Assembly (NCBI GenBank): GCA_037783415.1
Contig: JAZGTN010000022.1
Coordinates: forward strand, 7,352,001-7,416,000
From: Leptasterias polaris
Taxonomy: Eukaryota; Echinodermata; Asteroidea; Forcipulatida; Asteriidae
Length of the DNA: 64,000 nucleotides
Reading direction: 5' to 3'
Numbering within the stretch: the first letter of the stretch is position 1; the number at the start of each line of letters is the position of its first letter. The translations under genes and the position numbers were made by a program. A model generated the notes under the pieces. It saw only the letters and a program-made list of their open reading frames with translations. It ran no database searches and was not told where the DNA came from. Shown one piece after another: positions 46,801 to 57,000 of the stretch.

Positions 46801-48348
46801 ACCACGATCGGTGTCATCACTCGTGTCGTTGGTGCAAACATTCTGGAACAAGGACAAACTTGTGCCGTGAAATGAACCAGTGGAGGTAGCTGAGCTTGGA
46901 TTGTGGTCTATATTGTCTGCCGCTGCAGTGATAAACTGACTGTTCTGGATCTGGGGAGGACAGACTTTGCCAATCTGGTGATAATACTCACAGACATTAT
47001 TTCCTAATGATGTGATTATATCCATGATACGATCATATGAGACTGACACACCAAGGGCAAAAAGGCTATCAACCAACCGTCGTTCCCTGGTTAATGCATG
47101 GGTCTTAAGTCCCAAGTAGACTGCTAGTGGCGTCTCCCGATCTTTGCTGTGATAAACGTTCGGTACTTTCCCGTAGTCCCGGCGCCTCTTGAAGCAGTTA
47201 AACACAAGCAGCTGAGCAATGGTGAGTACTGGTTGACTGAGGTTTGTGTTGCTTGTTTGGTCCTTAATATTTGACCCATTGATGAGCATGCTGACTAGTG
47301 ACAAAAGTGACTGCGGCACTGATTTCACTTGACTGGCCTGCTTAAACGACCCTGAAAATGTCACCTTTTGTGTAAAAATGTCACGTCGGATCGTATCAGC
47401 AATTTGGGTCATCAAGACACTCAGTTCATCTCGATCAGTCTGATATCCTTGTCGCAGTACAGTGCCTATATCATCCTCATAGGCCATGAATACATCTCTC
47501 CCTTCCTTGTAGGCTTTCATACCTGGGAGATGCATGAGAATTCGGTCTTTAAGGTGCTTACTATTTACTCGTGAGGTAACAGCCACACCAAGCTGATCCA
47601 GCCTATCGGTGTACAGCTTGGTAAGATCAGCAAGCCTGAACACCTTCGTGTCCTCATCTTGTCTTCTCTCCTCTATGTAGGATATCAGCTCTGCTAATGC
47701 GATGCCTTTGCGTGTTTGTTCAGTTGAGGTACCTAGCTCCTGCGGGACCATTCCACGTGCTCTGTTGTACAAGTTGGTGAGGCATCTTGCGTGATACTTT
47801 GCCTCAAGTGCAATAAGGTCTCCGGCACTTAATTTTGCCAGAAGATCCTCATCTTGGAGCTCATGTGCACACTTCCGTACACGGACATCTACTTGAAATG
47901 TGGAGACTTCATGAAGTTTCTCATTTGTTTCCGGTTTGGAACAAAATAAGCATACAGGCCTTTTGCTGTCTACAGGTATGTAGGTATGTGCTTCTCCAGT
48001 ACTGCTTCGTGTGAAAAACCGCTTTGAAGTTGTTGCTTCTTCATTCGATTTGCGCTTCCGCTCCTTGGCACGTTCCAGTTTACTTTTACCAAACTTCAAG
48101 TAGCAGGATTTATGCCACTTTGCATTCTGTTCCTTAAATGTGGACTCCACACCATTTCCATGGTCCAATCTTGTGACGTCTATTTGTACTGGCATGCAGT
48201 GGAGTTCATTAAATTGGAGGATGTTCTCAGCTATGGTTTTATAACCTGCATCAGTGGGACATGTCAATTGTTCTTTGCTGTGTAGCTGACAAAGAACACA
48301 TTTAGACCAATCAGTTGTCTGGACATCTGAAGGTGAGGAGCTTGCCAT
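43810..48348 (-). CDS. 1512-residue protein: Cys/His clusters + FEN1/PIN-like nuclease + CXC tail (element-encoded)
   Basis: A single uninterrupted frame from MASSSPSD. The N terminus has two Cys/His clusters: C17-C20 with WHKSCYLKF (H79, C82), and C133-C136 with a later YHARC; both are followed by basic segments. The middle carries ADNIDHNPSSATSTGSFHGT (D478, D481) and VDQPLFAK (D656) to GGLHIEM (H687, E689), of unknown role. Residues about 1115-1340 show the acidic positions of FEN1/XPG-type PIN nucleases in order: D1115 (FDGAVLV), D1158 (IVWDQYFDNSLK..TR.KR), E1249/E1250/D1252 (HEEAD), D1276/D1278 (VDTDVVVLA) and D1335 (FTGCDT). The last 38 residues hold 10 Cys in a CXC (tesmin/TSO1-like) pattern. 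It sits inside inverted ends, so it is probably the element's transposase or nuclease. I recognise no named family. Confidence 0.85.
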   Translation of the reverse strand: MASSSPSDVQTTDWSKCVLCQLHSKEQLTCPTDAGYKTIAENILQFNELHCMPVQIDVTRLDHGNGVESTFKEQNAKWHKSCYLKFGKSKLERAKERKRKSNEEATTSKRFFTRSSTGEAHTYIPVDSKRPVCLFCSKPETNEKLHEVSTFQVDVRVRKCAHELQDEDLLAKLSAGDLIALEAKYHARCLTNLYNRARGMVPQELGTSTEQTRKGIALAELISYIEERRQDEDTKVFRLADLTKLYTDRLDQLGVAVTSRVNSKHLKDRILMHLPGMKAYKEGRDVFMAYEDDIGTVLRQGYQTDRDELSVLMTQIADTIRRDIFTQKVTFSGSFKQASQVKSVPQSLLSLVSMLINGSNIKDQTSNTNLSQPVLTIAQLLVFNCFKRRRDYGKVPNVYHSKDRETPLAVYLGLKTHALTRERRLVDSLFALGVSVSYDRIMDIITSLGNNVCEYYHQIGKVCPPQIQNSQFITAAADNIDHNPSSATSTGSFHGTSLSLFQNVCTNDTSDDTDRGFTHSIAPLKGQRKVKDLPIAYSEIKPTGLPSKDVFVPLTAGNPTTSSLDTLSKEIGKEYDWLSHVENLHADKISSDSNISWAAYHASLIAEPDVLPSINAMLPLFVEEASTPSMLRHCFEVIQEAVHHVNPGQIPVITVDQPLFAKMKQLQWSMDGFYGENKFVILLGGLHIEMTCNKVLGHWLEGSGWVEALQEAELATPGIVESFLKASHVTRTRHAHQVTACALYILLKKAYDVYLTTNPQDHPESFSLWCTRRKNETPQFLYWYTCLELELLVLAFVRSLRTGHFDLYVDTLTKLTPWFFSLNHTHYARWMSVHVRDMCSLDRTHPDVAQEFQRGKFVMAKSQRKFSLIAIDHGHEQNNGVMKNEGGIIGLTQDADALLRWAVAGPELVRVISEFESSMVGKRESAIQRNHHEQTDATQKLFAKQVNALANVIEGMGSPFEEESQDLLRLHSKDIMDQQSNECLNTIQSKGQEQYATFVDERLRANIKPITATITRNKVVLFNEQTKRSSNKAGAQVDLLKSESSLFARLYIACQTRDGDLDNFFSHENHPFPPSLSSYGQLRLPGKKSDLIDCLERHVESTSNVRPDTDVSIFDGAVLVNMLRPGGCKTFGEYAANVFVPHIKKEQNQALRVDIVWDQYFDNSLKAQTREKRAMGHRQRRRVEVSSPIPKDWQQFLRLNINKIELFKLLNNELIASASAEQALVVTDGGTVRCVPARETTNIAPCNHEEADSRIMVHVSDAVKQGFHKILVRTVDTDVVVLAVAAVQQLGRVELWIAFGTGNNFHFIPAHEICASLGPQKSLVLPVFHAFTGCDTVSQFAQVGKKTAWKVWETHDEFTTAFFELHDSPEQITEETEASLEYFTILLYDRTSTCAAINEVRKLLFTRKGRQMSALPPTKAALQQHIRRAVLQGGHYWGRTTMAYHEFPSPAQWGWTCPEQWKPLWTNLPEASASCPELLKCACRSRCRDCKCVRAHMQCTVYCTCRRDCDNA

Positions 48349-49507
48349 TTTGAAGCATGCAGGGGTTGGTTTAGTAGTTTACCATTACCACATCTTCCAC
48401 CACCAAATAGAAGCGATATAATCTGCTTACAAAATAAGCAAAACAAAAAACAGAGATATGATTGAGTAAGTAATCAACATGAGTATACATTCACTGTTTG
48501 TTATTATTGTTCTCTTCAAATGGGCAACAATAGGGGAGGGGGAAATACATCATTTTCGTTCTCCTAATCATTAGACACTGTCCCACACCATACAAGAAAC
48601 AGGGTACACTGACTGTTATATGGCTCAAGGGATCTAGGTTTAGTATCAAACAACCACACATGAACAAAAAACAATTATTATGTGCCATAAGAAAACAGTA
48701 GTTAACATACATTATCTTGCAACTGGTACATCATATCTTTAGTAAATATTGGAGGCCTAAACAGCAGTCATTAATTACATGACACCAACAATAATAGATC
48801 TCAAAGTGTTTGGAAATGTAACAAATATTTAGTTAGAGAAATCTTAGCACATGTAAAATATGATTTATGAATAAAAGGAAGACTTACGACTGCTAAGCTT
48901 TGTGTCTGTGGAGCTTTGTGTAAAAATAACATCTGACTACGCCTAGCCTGGCCTACAACTCATACTGTCTGCTCCACACATACATTCACTGTACATGTGA
49001 TCACCCAGCCTGTAAGAAAAGTATTACTATTAAAGTAATACACTGTAATACACTGTTAAAGTAATACACTGTAATACACCGTTAAAGTAATACACTGTAA
49101 TACACTGTTAAAGTAATACATATACTCAGGTGAGCCTGCCCCACCCCCCCCCCCCCCCCCCCACATGGGAAATATGTTGCATACAAAAGGTTATAAAGTC
49201 TTCTGCTCCAGAGCTATGTTAACATAAGGGGTGAATTTTAAGATTTTAAAATACAATAAGATTGTTTTGAAAAAATGGTATGCAGACATCCTGTTTGATG
49301 GTTGCTAAGGAAAATATGTTGCCTAGCAACCAATTTAAGCCTGTTGCAATTGACAATTGCCCCAGAATGATGCTAATGTGACAGGTAAAGCTCTATATAA
49401 TAAATTATGTTGCAATTGATAAGTAAAATTGGTTTGCAGGCTTGTTTTGTGATGGTTGCTAAGGATAATATGTAACCTAGCAACTGTTGCTATGCTACAT
49501 ACATTTC
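48349..49507. other. Upstream region of the 1512-codon ORF, within the element
   Basis: No other ORF of note. Contains a short tandem repeat (about 26 bp x 3, TTAAAGTAATACACTGTAAT) at 49028-49110, a 19-base C run (49144-49162) and the right-end subterminal motifs. Confidence 0.6.
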
Positions 49508-50212
49508 AGATTGGCTCCACCCCTGAAAATGTTTAGAATGTTGTGTTGAACCTTTGTGCAAAGTTTCATGCTTTTATCACAATCTGAGCAATTTTTCCCC
49601 CCCTCGCCTTGACTATAACCACTGTAAGTCATTCTGAAACTAAATAACACCGGAACCAAAACTGCAAAGAGTTGTTACGCAGTTACCCACACAAAGGCAG
49701 TTACCTTCCATTTAAAATTCGACACGTTTATCACGGTTCAGTCATCTACAGTTTTCTCCAATTGAGATCAACGTAAATGAAACCGAGGCTAGAAGGCTGA
49801 CCCCGTTTTGATATACTGGGAATCAGTGTCCGTTATCGCTGTGTGTACCTTGGGAACGCAACAAAAATGGCGGCATCATCATATTTAGGGTCATTCTAAA
49901 AACATCAACATGTGATTAATGTTTGTATTTTTCTGGTAATGTGAACCATCAAGTGCCTTGCATTAAACCAGGGCCTAAGTTCATACAGCTGCTCAAGCAG
50001 AGAATGACGCTTACTAACTTTCTGCTAATGAGCAAAACCAAGCATGATACTGGTCACTGATCTCCATTAGACTTGGGCTGGTAACCTTATTCTGGTAAGC
50101 ATAATTTTGTTGTGTTAGTGACTTTTAGTGCTTTAAAGTATAGTGGGGCATAGATTGTTTTCAACACATGCCGGTTTTTGGCAATATTAACGAGAAAGAT
50201 ACAATACAAAAT

Positions 50213-50410
50213 CATGCAGTCTCTCACACACGTCACAGATGACACGACCGTTGTGCTGTTGTGAACGAAACCTTGTAGAACTCGATTTTGTGCACCCCAA
50301 AAACCAGATGTCGGTAAAAAGGAGCTAGAGTTTTGGCTCAAAACTTCAAGAGTTGAGAAAGCAATAAACACTAGACTTGCACCGATTGACAAACCACATT
50401 TTCTCTCCAT
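50213..50410 (-). pseudogene. 5' fragment of an apple + fibrinogen-domain gene
   Basis: Sixty-six codons from MERKCGLS through the signal peptide and apple start to VTCVRDCM match the paralogues, then homology stops abruptly and the frame enters unrelated sequence. Upstream, 50420-50600 matches the flank of the intact gene at 36430-36600, so both derive from one duplication. The fibrinogen domain is absent. Confidence 0.88.
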
Positions 50411-51387
50411 CTTGTCTAATTGTTCTCAATTCCAAACGTGTTTGGGCTCTAGTTCTTTTGCGTATTCAAAAGTGAAAAAACCCCAAAACAGACAGAGCTG
50501 TTGCAAACTGCTTATACCAACCACTATCATAGAATGTGTGGTATAAATGCAAAGACTGGTAATGACCTAAACGTTCCGACCATGGCAGAGGCTTCTTAAT
50601 TTCGTATTCAATGAACACAATACTGAAACTACAATAAAAGAACAAAAAAATACACACAAAAAAGACAAAAGACATGACAAAAATAGAAACCAACTTAACT
50701 CGCTCAATATGCTGGCTGGCTATATAATCGATACAAATGCCACGTATTCGGTTAAACTGATTATAGCGCCTACGCCACAATATTAGACTTGACTTAGTCA
50801 TAGCGTCAGCTTCTTACATACGATCGACAGCATGATCGAGTGTATGCTCAGCCACGAATATAATTTGTCTCAGATGATCGGTCACCGCAAGATCAATGTT
50901 AGGGTCCTACCTTGAACTTTCTTGACGTCATAACCATCTGCACTGAGCGCATCTTTAAAGTTACGAATTCATTAAATCTAATATACAGTTGTAGGAGTGT
51001 TGTGCGTCTTGCATGCAAACAAAATGATCCGAGTTCCTCGAACACTGCCAGTTTCATGAGACACTTTTCAAAGACGCTTGTTGCTGTCCACGTGGAGATT
51101 TGAGTTCGAATTCACGAACAAAAGAGGGGAAAATCAAATCATCACTTCAAATGCATGCATGCTGAGAATTTAATGCCATGCGATTCAGTGCTTGAACCTT
51201 ATGTTATCTTTATCATGCAGTTTGGACTGTTGTTGAAACCTCGTACATCTTCGCAGTTATCAAAGATCTTACGAACGAACAAACAAGCTCAAAATACAAA
51301 GAGCATTTCGTCTCTGTCGTGTTTCGTAAACTTAGATTTGGTTCATTATTGCTGTACGGAATCTAGTTTGAAACTTTGCAAAGTGTC

Positions 51388-52428
51388 TTAGTTGGACTCT
51401 CTAATCTTCATGCTGCATTTCTTCAGTGAATAGGAATCTCCCTTCCATTCTGCCCACTGTATATCTTGGTTGAATGGTGCATTGGGGGTTGCGTAGTAGA
51501 CGCCATTGAGATTACAATCATGGCAGTTATGATACCACCAGGCTCCTCCATTTTTTAATGCGCAGTTTATGTTCAGGAACGGTGGTAAACCGCCTACGTC
51601 GTTATCATTATCCTTCGTTGAGAATGGATGCCCGCTGTGTTTCTTCATGAACGAATCAGGCACGGTGCTCTCAGAACTGTAAGAACTGAGGTACAGAGTG
51701 TATAGATCTCCTGTGATTCTGAACTGGTGATATTTAACCAGAGCAGTTCCTCCTTCCCAATCTTCCATATCGATCCTGAGTTCCCATGTTCCTGTGGGAG
51801 AGGCTTCGGTCAGAGCGCGCAGGTTATCATTCCCCAGCCAGAACTCACCATTCAGATCTCCAAACCCTCTCTGATAGTCGGCCCAATTACGATAGAAATC
51901 CACGCTTCCGTCCTGCCTCCTCTGAAACACGATCCAGCCTCCGTCGTTACCCTCCATGTCACAGTAAACTTCCAAGCCCTCACTCAGACCACTGGGAAAG
52001 ATGGTGTAGACACCTCTGGAAATCTTGCCTCCAGCAGCTTGCAGAAGCTCCTTACAAGAAGCAAACTCTGATGAAAGAAAGGTTTTTCCCACGTTGCCGT
52101 TTTCCTCCTCGTCAAAGTAGACACTTCCTTGGAACTCACCGAATTTCTCAGGGAACTGTGATCTCGTTGCATTGTTCAACTCACAATAGTTCCCGCTGTC
52201 AAAGTAGTTGATTGAAACACAAAGAGGATCACTCACACAGTCTCTCACACATTGCACAGCAAAATATGTTTTTGTAAGGCGGTAAGCAAAACCATGTAAA
52301 ACTTGATTGCTTACGCCAATAAAGTCAGGTTTCTTCAGATTGTCGCAGGAATTTGGGGTCTGAGCGCCAAGTCCTGATATCGAAATAACAGAAAAGGCCA
52401 AGTACACACAAAATACAGTGACTAGCAT
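51388..52428 (-). CDS. Secreted apple/PAN + fibrinogen-domain lectin, second intact paralogue
   Basis: A 346-residue protein. Start MLVTVFCVYL chosen because it opens a signal peptide (cut probably near GLGAQ); an in-frame ATG 36 codons upstream adds a non-hydrophobic leader. The apple domain has Cys 28, 60, 64, 70 and 82. The fibrinogen domain (about 122-346) is complete, with disulfide pairs 125/156 and 289/302, calcium-site-like DNDND at 273-277, and CHDCNLNGVYY with an extra Cys305. It lacks introns. It is the most diverged member of the cluster, with its own 5' region and variable loops in the ligand-facing half (residues 240-290), as expected for recognition lectins. Binding specificity cannot be read from sequence. 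Confidence 0.9.
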   Translation of the reverse strand: MLVTVFCVYLAFSVISISGLGAQTPNSCDNLKKPDFIGVSNQVLHGFAYRLTKTYFAVQCVRDCVSDPLCVSINYFDSGNYCELNNATRSQFPEKFGEFQGSVYFDEEENGNVGKTFLSSEFASCKELLQAAGGKISRGVYTIFPSGLSEGLEVYCDMEGNDGGWIVFQRRQDGSVDFYRNWADYQRGFGDLNGEFWLGNDNLRALTEASPTGTWELRIDMEDWEGGTALVKYHQFRITGDLYTLYLSSYSSESTVPDSFMKKHSGHPFSTKDNDNDVGGLPPFLNINCALKNGGAWWYHNCHDCNLNGVYYATPNAPFNQDIQWAEWKGDSYSLKKCSMKIRESN

Positions 52429-52794
52429 TTCTTTATCTGTCCATGCGTCAGCCGTCGGATTACATATTCTCTTTAGATTAACTGTAGACTCCGGCTGGCA
52501 ACTAAAACAGTACACCATAAAAACTTCGGGACACACCCGGTTCTGTTTAAGTTGAGTACCACCACAATTTCAAGATATATTCCTAGTTCATGGTGTTACC
52601 ACAGTCCTAGATATTATCACTGTGTTCAATTCAATGTTCAATAAGTGTGACAACACGCTGAAGAGTTATCTACAAAGAATTCTGTCATCTCTCTCTGTCT
52701 ATCAATCTCTTTCCACTGTTTCTGTTACACCAGTATCAGTACCTGTTTATGTGTGTTGTGCCGTCATCTAGACTTCGAGAAAAGCTATAACTAA

Positions 52795-54541
52795 GGTGGC
52801 CCTGAAGGGACATCGCATATCGCAAACGTGTGCGCATACGTATGCAATGTCGTGAAACAATTCGCGAATATGTGCGCAATGTCGTGAAACAAATCGCGAA
52901 TGTGTGCGCACACGTATGCAATGTCGTGAAACAAATCGCGAATGTGTGCGCACACGGTATGCAATGTCGTGAAACAATTCGCGAATATGTGCGCACACGT
53001 CTGCGAATATATTTGCGATGTCGTGAACGTTATTGCATACAATGTTGCATACCTTTGAATAAAATGTCTAATGATCTGGGGGATTTCTTGCCTACAGTGA
53101 GATTATCGGTAGTCATTGCAGCGGTAGTCATTGTTGTGAGGCAAGCGAGGCGGGTGGCGTATTTCTTTTTTTCCCAGGTGGGCTATTAACATAAAATGGG
53201 CGTGTTTGACCGTAAAATACCCTCGCGCGTGCGTACTCTTCGACCTTGATTGTAATAGCACAAGTACTTATTAGTAGGCTGTAGGTAGATATACATGTTG
53301 GCGAAACTTGGCCTGGTGCCAAGTTCCTGGGTACACATTATTGTATAGCCATGCTTACAGGAGCCTAGACTTGATTTCAAGTCTGAGATCGCGGTTATTT
53401 CTCTGCATCAGCCACACAAAATTTCCCCCGCAGAATGGCTATCACGCGGTCTCAGCTCGCAATCTCAGACTTGACCCCCTTGTGTATACGGGATATTCAT
53501 TTATTCACAACTTACATTTACATAACAACACTATGCCAGAGAGATGGCCAATCAGGAGGCCACAAAACTCCTGTTGGTTGCGTCTATTCCCAATAGGTTA
53601 TAATCACTTCAGCATTTTCTGTAAAATCGATTGAGTCATTGTTTTTTATTTTTATAGTGCTTTGTACGTATGCTATTTCTAATTTATACATAAAATAATA
53701 CTAGATGTATTCTTAAAATATTGAAAAATAAACATAACAAATAACCTGATCCCTACTAGACGAAACACTGTGTTCCCTTTATTTGAATGGAATCGTCTAA
53801 TGATTTTCCCAACGTTTTTTATTTTTTTTGAATTTAAAAACTAGATCACTTTGGGTTTTTTGTTTCCAAACTGTAAGTTGAATCACTGAGCAGAGGCAGA
53901 TTAGTTACATGTGATTCAATGTTGTATTTCTGTACTATATCCCGTGGTATAAACGGTCAAGTTTGAATGTGCATTTTATTGACGGCTTCTGAGATTCTGA
54001 CCAATCAGAGTGCTCCGTCCACTTTTGGACTAATTCGCCATATGGTGTGTACAAACCGAAAAACAATGTTCCCAAGTCTGTGATCGTAGGTTAAAGACGG
54101 AGGTTAATCCACAAGAGGGCGCTATTTCAGGCAATTATGTATTGGCTATCAGCAGATAGACTAAAAACCACGAGCACAGACTTGGAACCAAGTCTAACAG
54201 GAGCCTGACTGTAGCGCCACGTACTCCCTAGGTCACTAACAAATTGTCTGCAACTATGACATCATCCCAAAGGTACGCAACTTGGTATGCAATAAACGTT
54301 CACGACATCGCAAATATATTCGCACTCGTGTGCGCACACATTCGCGATTTGTTTCACGACATTGCATACCGTGTGCGCACATATTCGCGATTTGTTTCAC
54401 GACATTGCATACGTGTGCGCACATATTCGCGATTTGTTTCACGACATTGCATACGTGTGCGCACATATTCGCGAATTGTTTCACGACATTGCATACGTGT
54501 GCGCACACGTATGCGATATGCGATGTCCCTTCAGGGCCACC
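52795..54541. mobile_element. Foldback element with tandem-repeat arms
   Basis: Terminal GGTGGCCCTGAAGGGACATC at left and GATGTCCCTTCAGGGCCACC at right are perfect inverted repeats. Inside each arm is an array of 42-bp units (GTATGCAATGTCGTGAAACA then AATCGCGAATGTGTGCGCAC): about 4.5 at left (52834-53010) and 5.5 at right (54310-54510), in opposite orientation. The loop carries no convincing ORF and is partly a second inserted element. Long TIRs built of tandem repeats are the hallmark of Foldback-type elements. Confidence 0.9.
53366..54196. mobile_element. Nested 831-bp TIR element with 9-bp target duplication
   Basis: Ends TAGACTTGATTTCAAGTCTG and CAGACTTGGAACCAAGTCTA are inverted relatives, each itself palindromic. 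ACAGGAGCC is directly repeated outside (53357-53365, 54197-54205). A 9-bp duplication is typical of Mutator-like elements. No transposase; non-autonomous. Confidence 0.88.
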
Positions 54542-55134
54542 ATACATAAGGGTAGAAACGTCAGGTCAGTTATTGTTTTGCATTTTTACCATACAGGTCT
54601 TTTTGGTTGGTAAGCAGTTTGCAACAGCTAGGTCTATTTTCTCATAATTGAGACCTTGGTGTTTCAACTTAGAAAATGGTGCTCCGGGGAACGGCACATC
54701 CATTCTATAATTGCACGTGAAAAGTCACGCAGCTTCAAAATGAAAAGTGGTGAATTGAAGTTTATTTATTTATAAGGCTGAAAATTGCTAGAAATTCATT
54801 ACGGTGGGGAAAAAATAATTGCCAGTTTGTTCACCTTGAAGTGGAAATGGGTCACTATTGTGTTTTTTCTTCTTTTGCATATTTTTGGGGGGCGTTGCAA
54901 TTCCCTTTTTTAAAAGTTGGAATTGACCTAAAAAGGGTCTTGCAGTTTCATGGTTATAATAATTATAACAATAAATATTGACCTTGATTGGAAATTGGGT
55001 TACTGTAAGCAATTTATGGTGTTCCATTATGTGCCATTCAATTTCAATTTTATTTTTAATCGTTTTTTGTTTAGTTTTTTGGAAAACAGGATGAACGTGA
55101 GATTTCAAACAAACCTAAATGCTTTTGGTTGTGG

Positions 55135-55330
55135 GACACTGGCACACTTCCGGGTCAGTCAGGTAGTGGTATCTTGCCTTGACTTTCACTGGGACGGACC
55201 CCGGTTCAAACCCGGCCGCCGGTGGCACTTTGTGGATTGGGTTTTCAGTCCCAACCGGTTTTCTCTTGAATAATTATCTAGGGTTTCCCTCCCACATATA
55301 AAACTGAAATTTCCTTCATTGTCTTCTATC
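55135..55330 (+). mobile_element. tRNA-derived SINE, plus strand
   Basis: B box CCCCGGTTCAAACCCGGCC, then GTGGATTGGGTTTTCAGTCC and GGGTTTCCCTCCCACATATA, matching the minus-strand copy at 19210-19450. Confidence 0.75.
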
Positions 55331-57000
55331 CATTGGGACTTGGCTAGTATAGTAATTAAGTTTGCTTTTTCTGAAAGTCCTTGGCTTCAAAACCAGAAGA
55401 AAAAAAAATGCATGCTTATGCATAATTATTGCACTTATGCACAACCTTACGGTTCGAGTTTATGGTGTCCTGCTATTGTTGTTATACCATTCCATTTCCT
55501 AAATAATTCCTCTGTGGGGTCCAAGTTGAACAAAGACAAACTTTGAGGGGTCCATTGTTCCATTGTGTAAAAGACCACACAAGGGCCCTCCCGTAAAGCC
55601 CGTCAAAGTTTACAGGTAACGCTGTCACGAGGGATTTTTCCCCCGGGAATCTGTCCTCCTATACGGTTAGTTCTGTTCGCTCGGGACCCACCAGTTTCAT
55701 CCAAGACCGCTGATGGGATGGGCTGATGCTTGTACACATTCTTGTTCAGGATGCTGTGTAGTGAAGCATTATGTGAACAATTGTACCGCTGATCGGCGCA
55801 GTGCTCAAAATCAAATGTACACAAACGATATGATAATGCACTATGTGTAATGATGTAAACGATCTTTTAAAACCAAAATTGCATTAGGAATGTTGAGATC
55901 GAGCTCTAATTTTATAGTAAAAGGTAAAGAATGACAATAGTTGTTTGATGTACGTGGTAGAGCTACATCAATATTGAAAGACTAAACTTTCGCAAACAGG
56001 GAGAGGTGTTTAGAGGGGGTAGGTCGGGGTGTTCCAATGCGCTTGTGCATTGATTGTGTCAGCCCATCCCTTCGCTTTCGGATAAGGCACTGGGACATCG
56101 TCGTCTAATAGCAGCCTCGCTTTGACTGAATTTCCTTCAGCCCTCGTTAGTGTACCGTATATTGGGACTGTCAAGACTAATTACTACTTGCGAACACTCA
56201 AGACGTGAAAATGAGCAGTTATTACAGAAAACATAGAAACTGAACTGTGGTTGAACTTCTCTTATATTATATATCATTATTACAATCAACTTAATCTCAA
56301 TGGTGGGCACAATACCATAATCGGTGCACTATAATTTCAATAGAATTAACACAAAACAATCATAGCCTATTTCTGCTTATTCTTCAAAGACATCAACATC
56401 ATAAAAGCACGGATTGTTTTAAGAATCTCAAATCGTCAAAGTCGTTCGTCAAAACAAACCACAATTACTTCTGCCTGGACACATGCACAATTCTGATTTT
56501 TAACCCTTTTGACTGTCCTGTCCCTCAAGTTGGCAGCCTGTACTTGTAACAGTTTTGAGTTCATCAATAGCCACAGTTGATTGGCCAAATTATCAAACAA
56601 CGTCATTGCCTCCGTTGGTTACGCCCACTCTTAGTCCAATTATAGAATCCTAGTGGTATAATTATTGCTCTTTTGTTGACCTAAATTGGTCACGTACATT
56701 ATAGGGGCCTATAGGCCTACCATAAAATAAATGTGTCCGCAAATTCTGATAATAGTTTAAAGTGAATGTTGCATGAATAAATACATACTATGCTCTGTTA
56801 AACACGTATACAAATGAATAATCATTAACGGGTTTTTTTCACATGCAGTTAAATTATTATAATTATGTCTCCTCAAATACACTTTTCCAAAGCGTCCTTT
56901 GCAACTTTGAAAATTCACAACAGTTTCTACTTATGCACAGCTTGTCTTTATATACAGTAGCTATTTTGCTCCCCGTTTTGCCTGGTTTAATCGATCGCCA
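55331..57000. other. Intergenic, no gene supported
   Basis: A 73-codon minus-strand frame (55603-55824) is compositionally ordinary but unrecognised, so I do not call it. The rest is A/T-rich. Confidence 0.5.

Larger units (their letters stand above)
43066..49612 (-). mobile_element. Putative 6.5-kb DNA transposon of unassigned type, with inverted ends
   Basis: The two ends are inverted relatives. At the left, GGCGAGGGG (43072), AATTGCTCAG, GTGATAAAAGCAT, ATTTTCAAGGGTGGAGCCA (to about 43176). At the right (49612 to about 49508) the same blocks occur in order on the opposite strand: GGCGAGGGG, AATTGCTCAG, GTGATAAAAGCATG, ATTTTCAGGGGTGGAGCCA. Inside each end are several copies of TTGCTAGGTAAC / CCTTAGCAACC motifs (43192, 43387, 43557; 49307, 49453). 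Between them is one large intact ORF. I could not fix the outermost base or a target-site duplication. Confidence 0.78.

Noticed and set aside
50466..50801. 111-codon frame upstream of the lectin stub
   Set aside because: It lies in the upstream flank shared with the 36-kb lectin, where the equivalent frame is not conserved.
52834..53010. Regularly spaced repeats that might suggest a CRISPR array
   Set aside because: The units are contiguous 42-mers with no unique spacers, mirrored by an inverted array, in an animal genome.
52736..54647. Several repetitive open frames of 80-120 codons on both strands
   Set aside because: They are frames through the 42-bp tandem repeats of the foldback element; the same sequence is open in several frames at once.
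55603..55824. 73-codon minus-strand frame
   Set aside because: Unrecognised, short, with no supporting splice sites or duplicates in the window.
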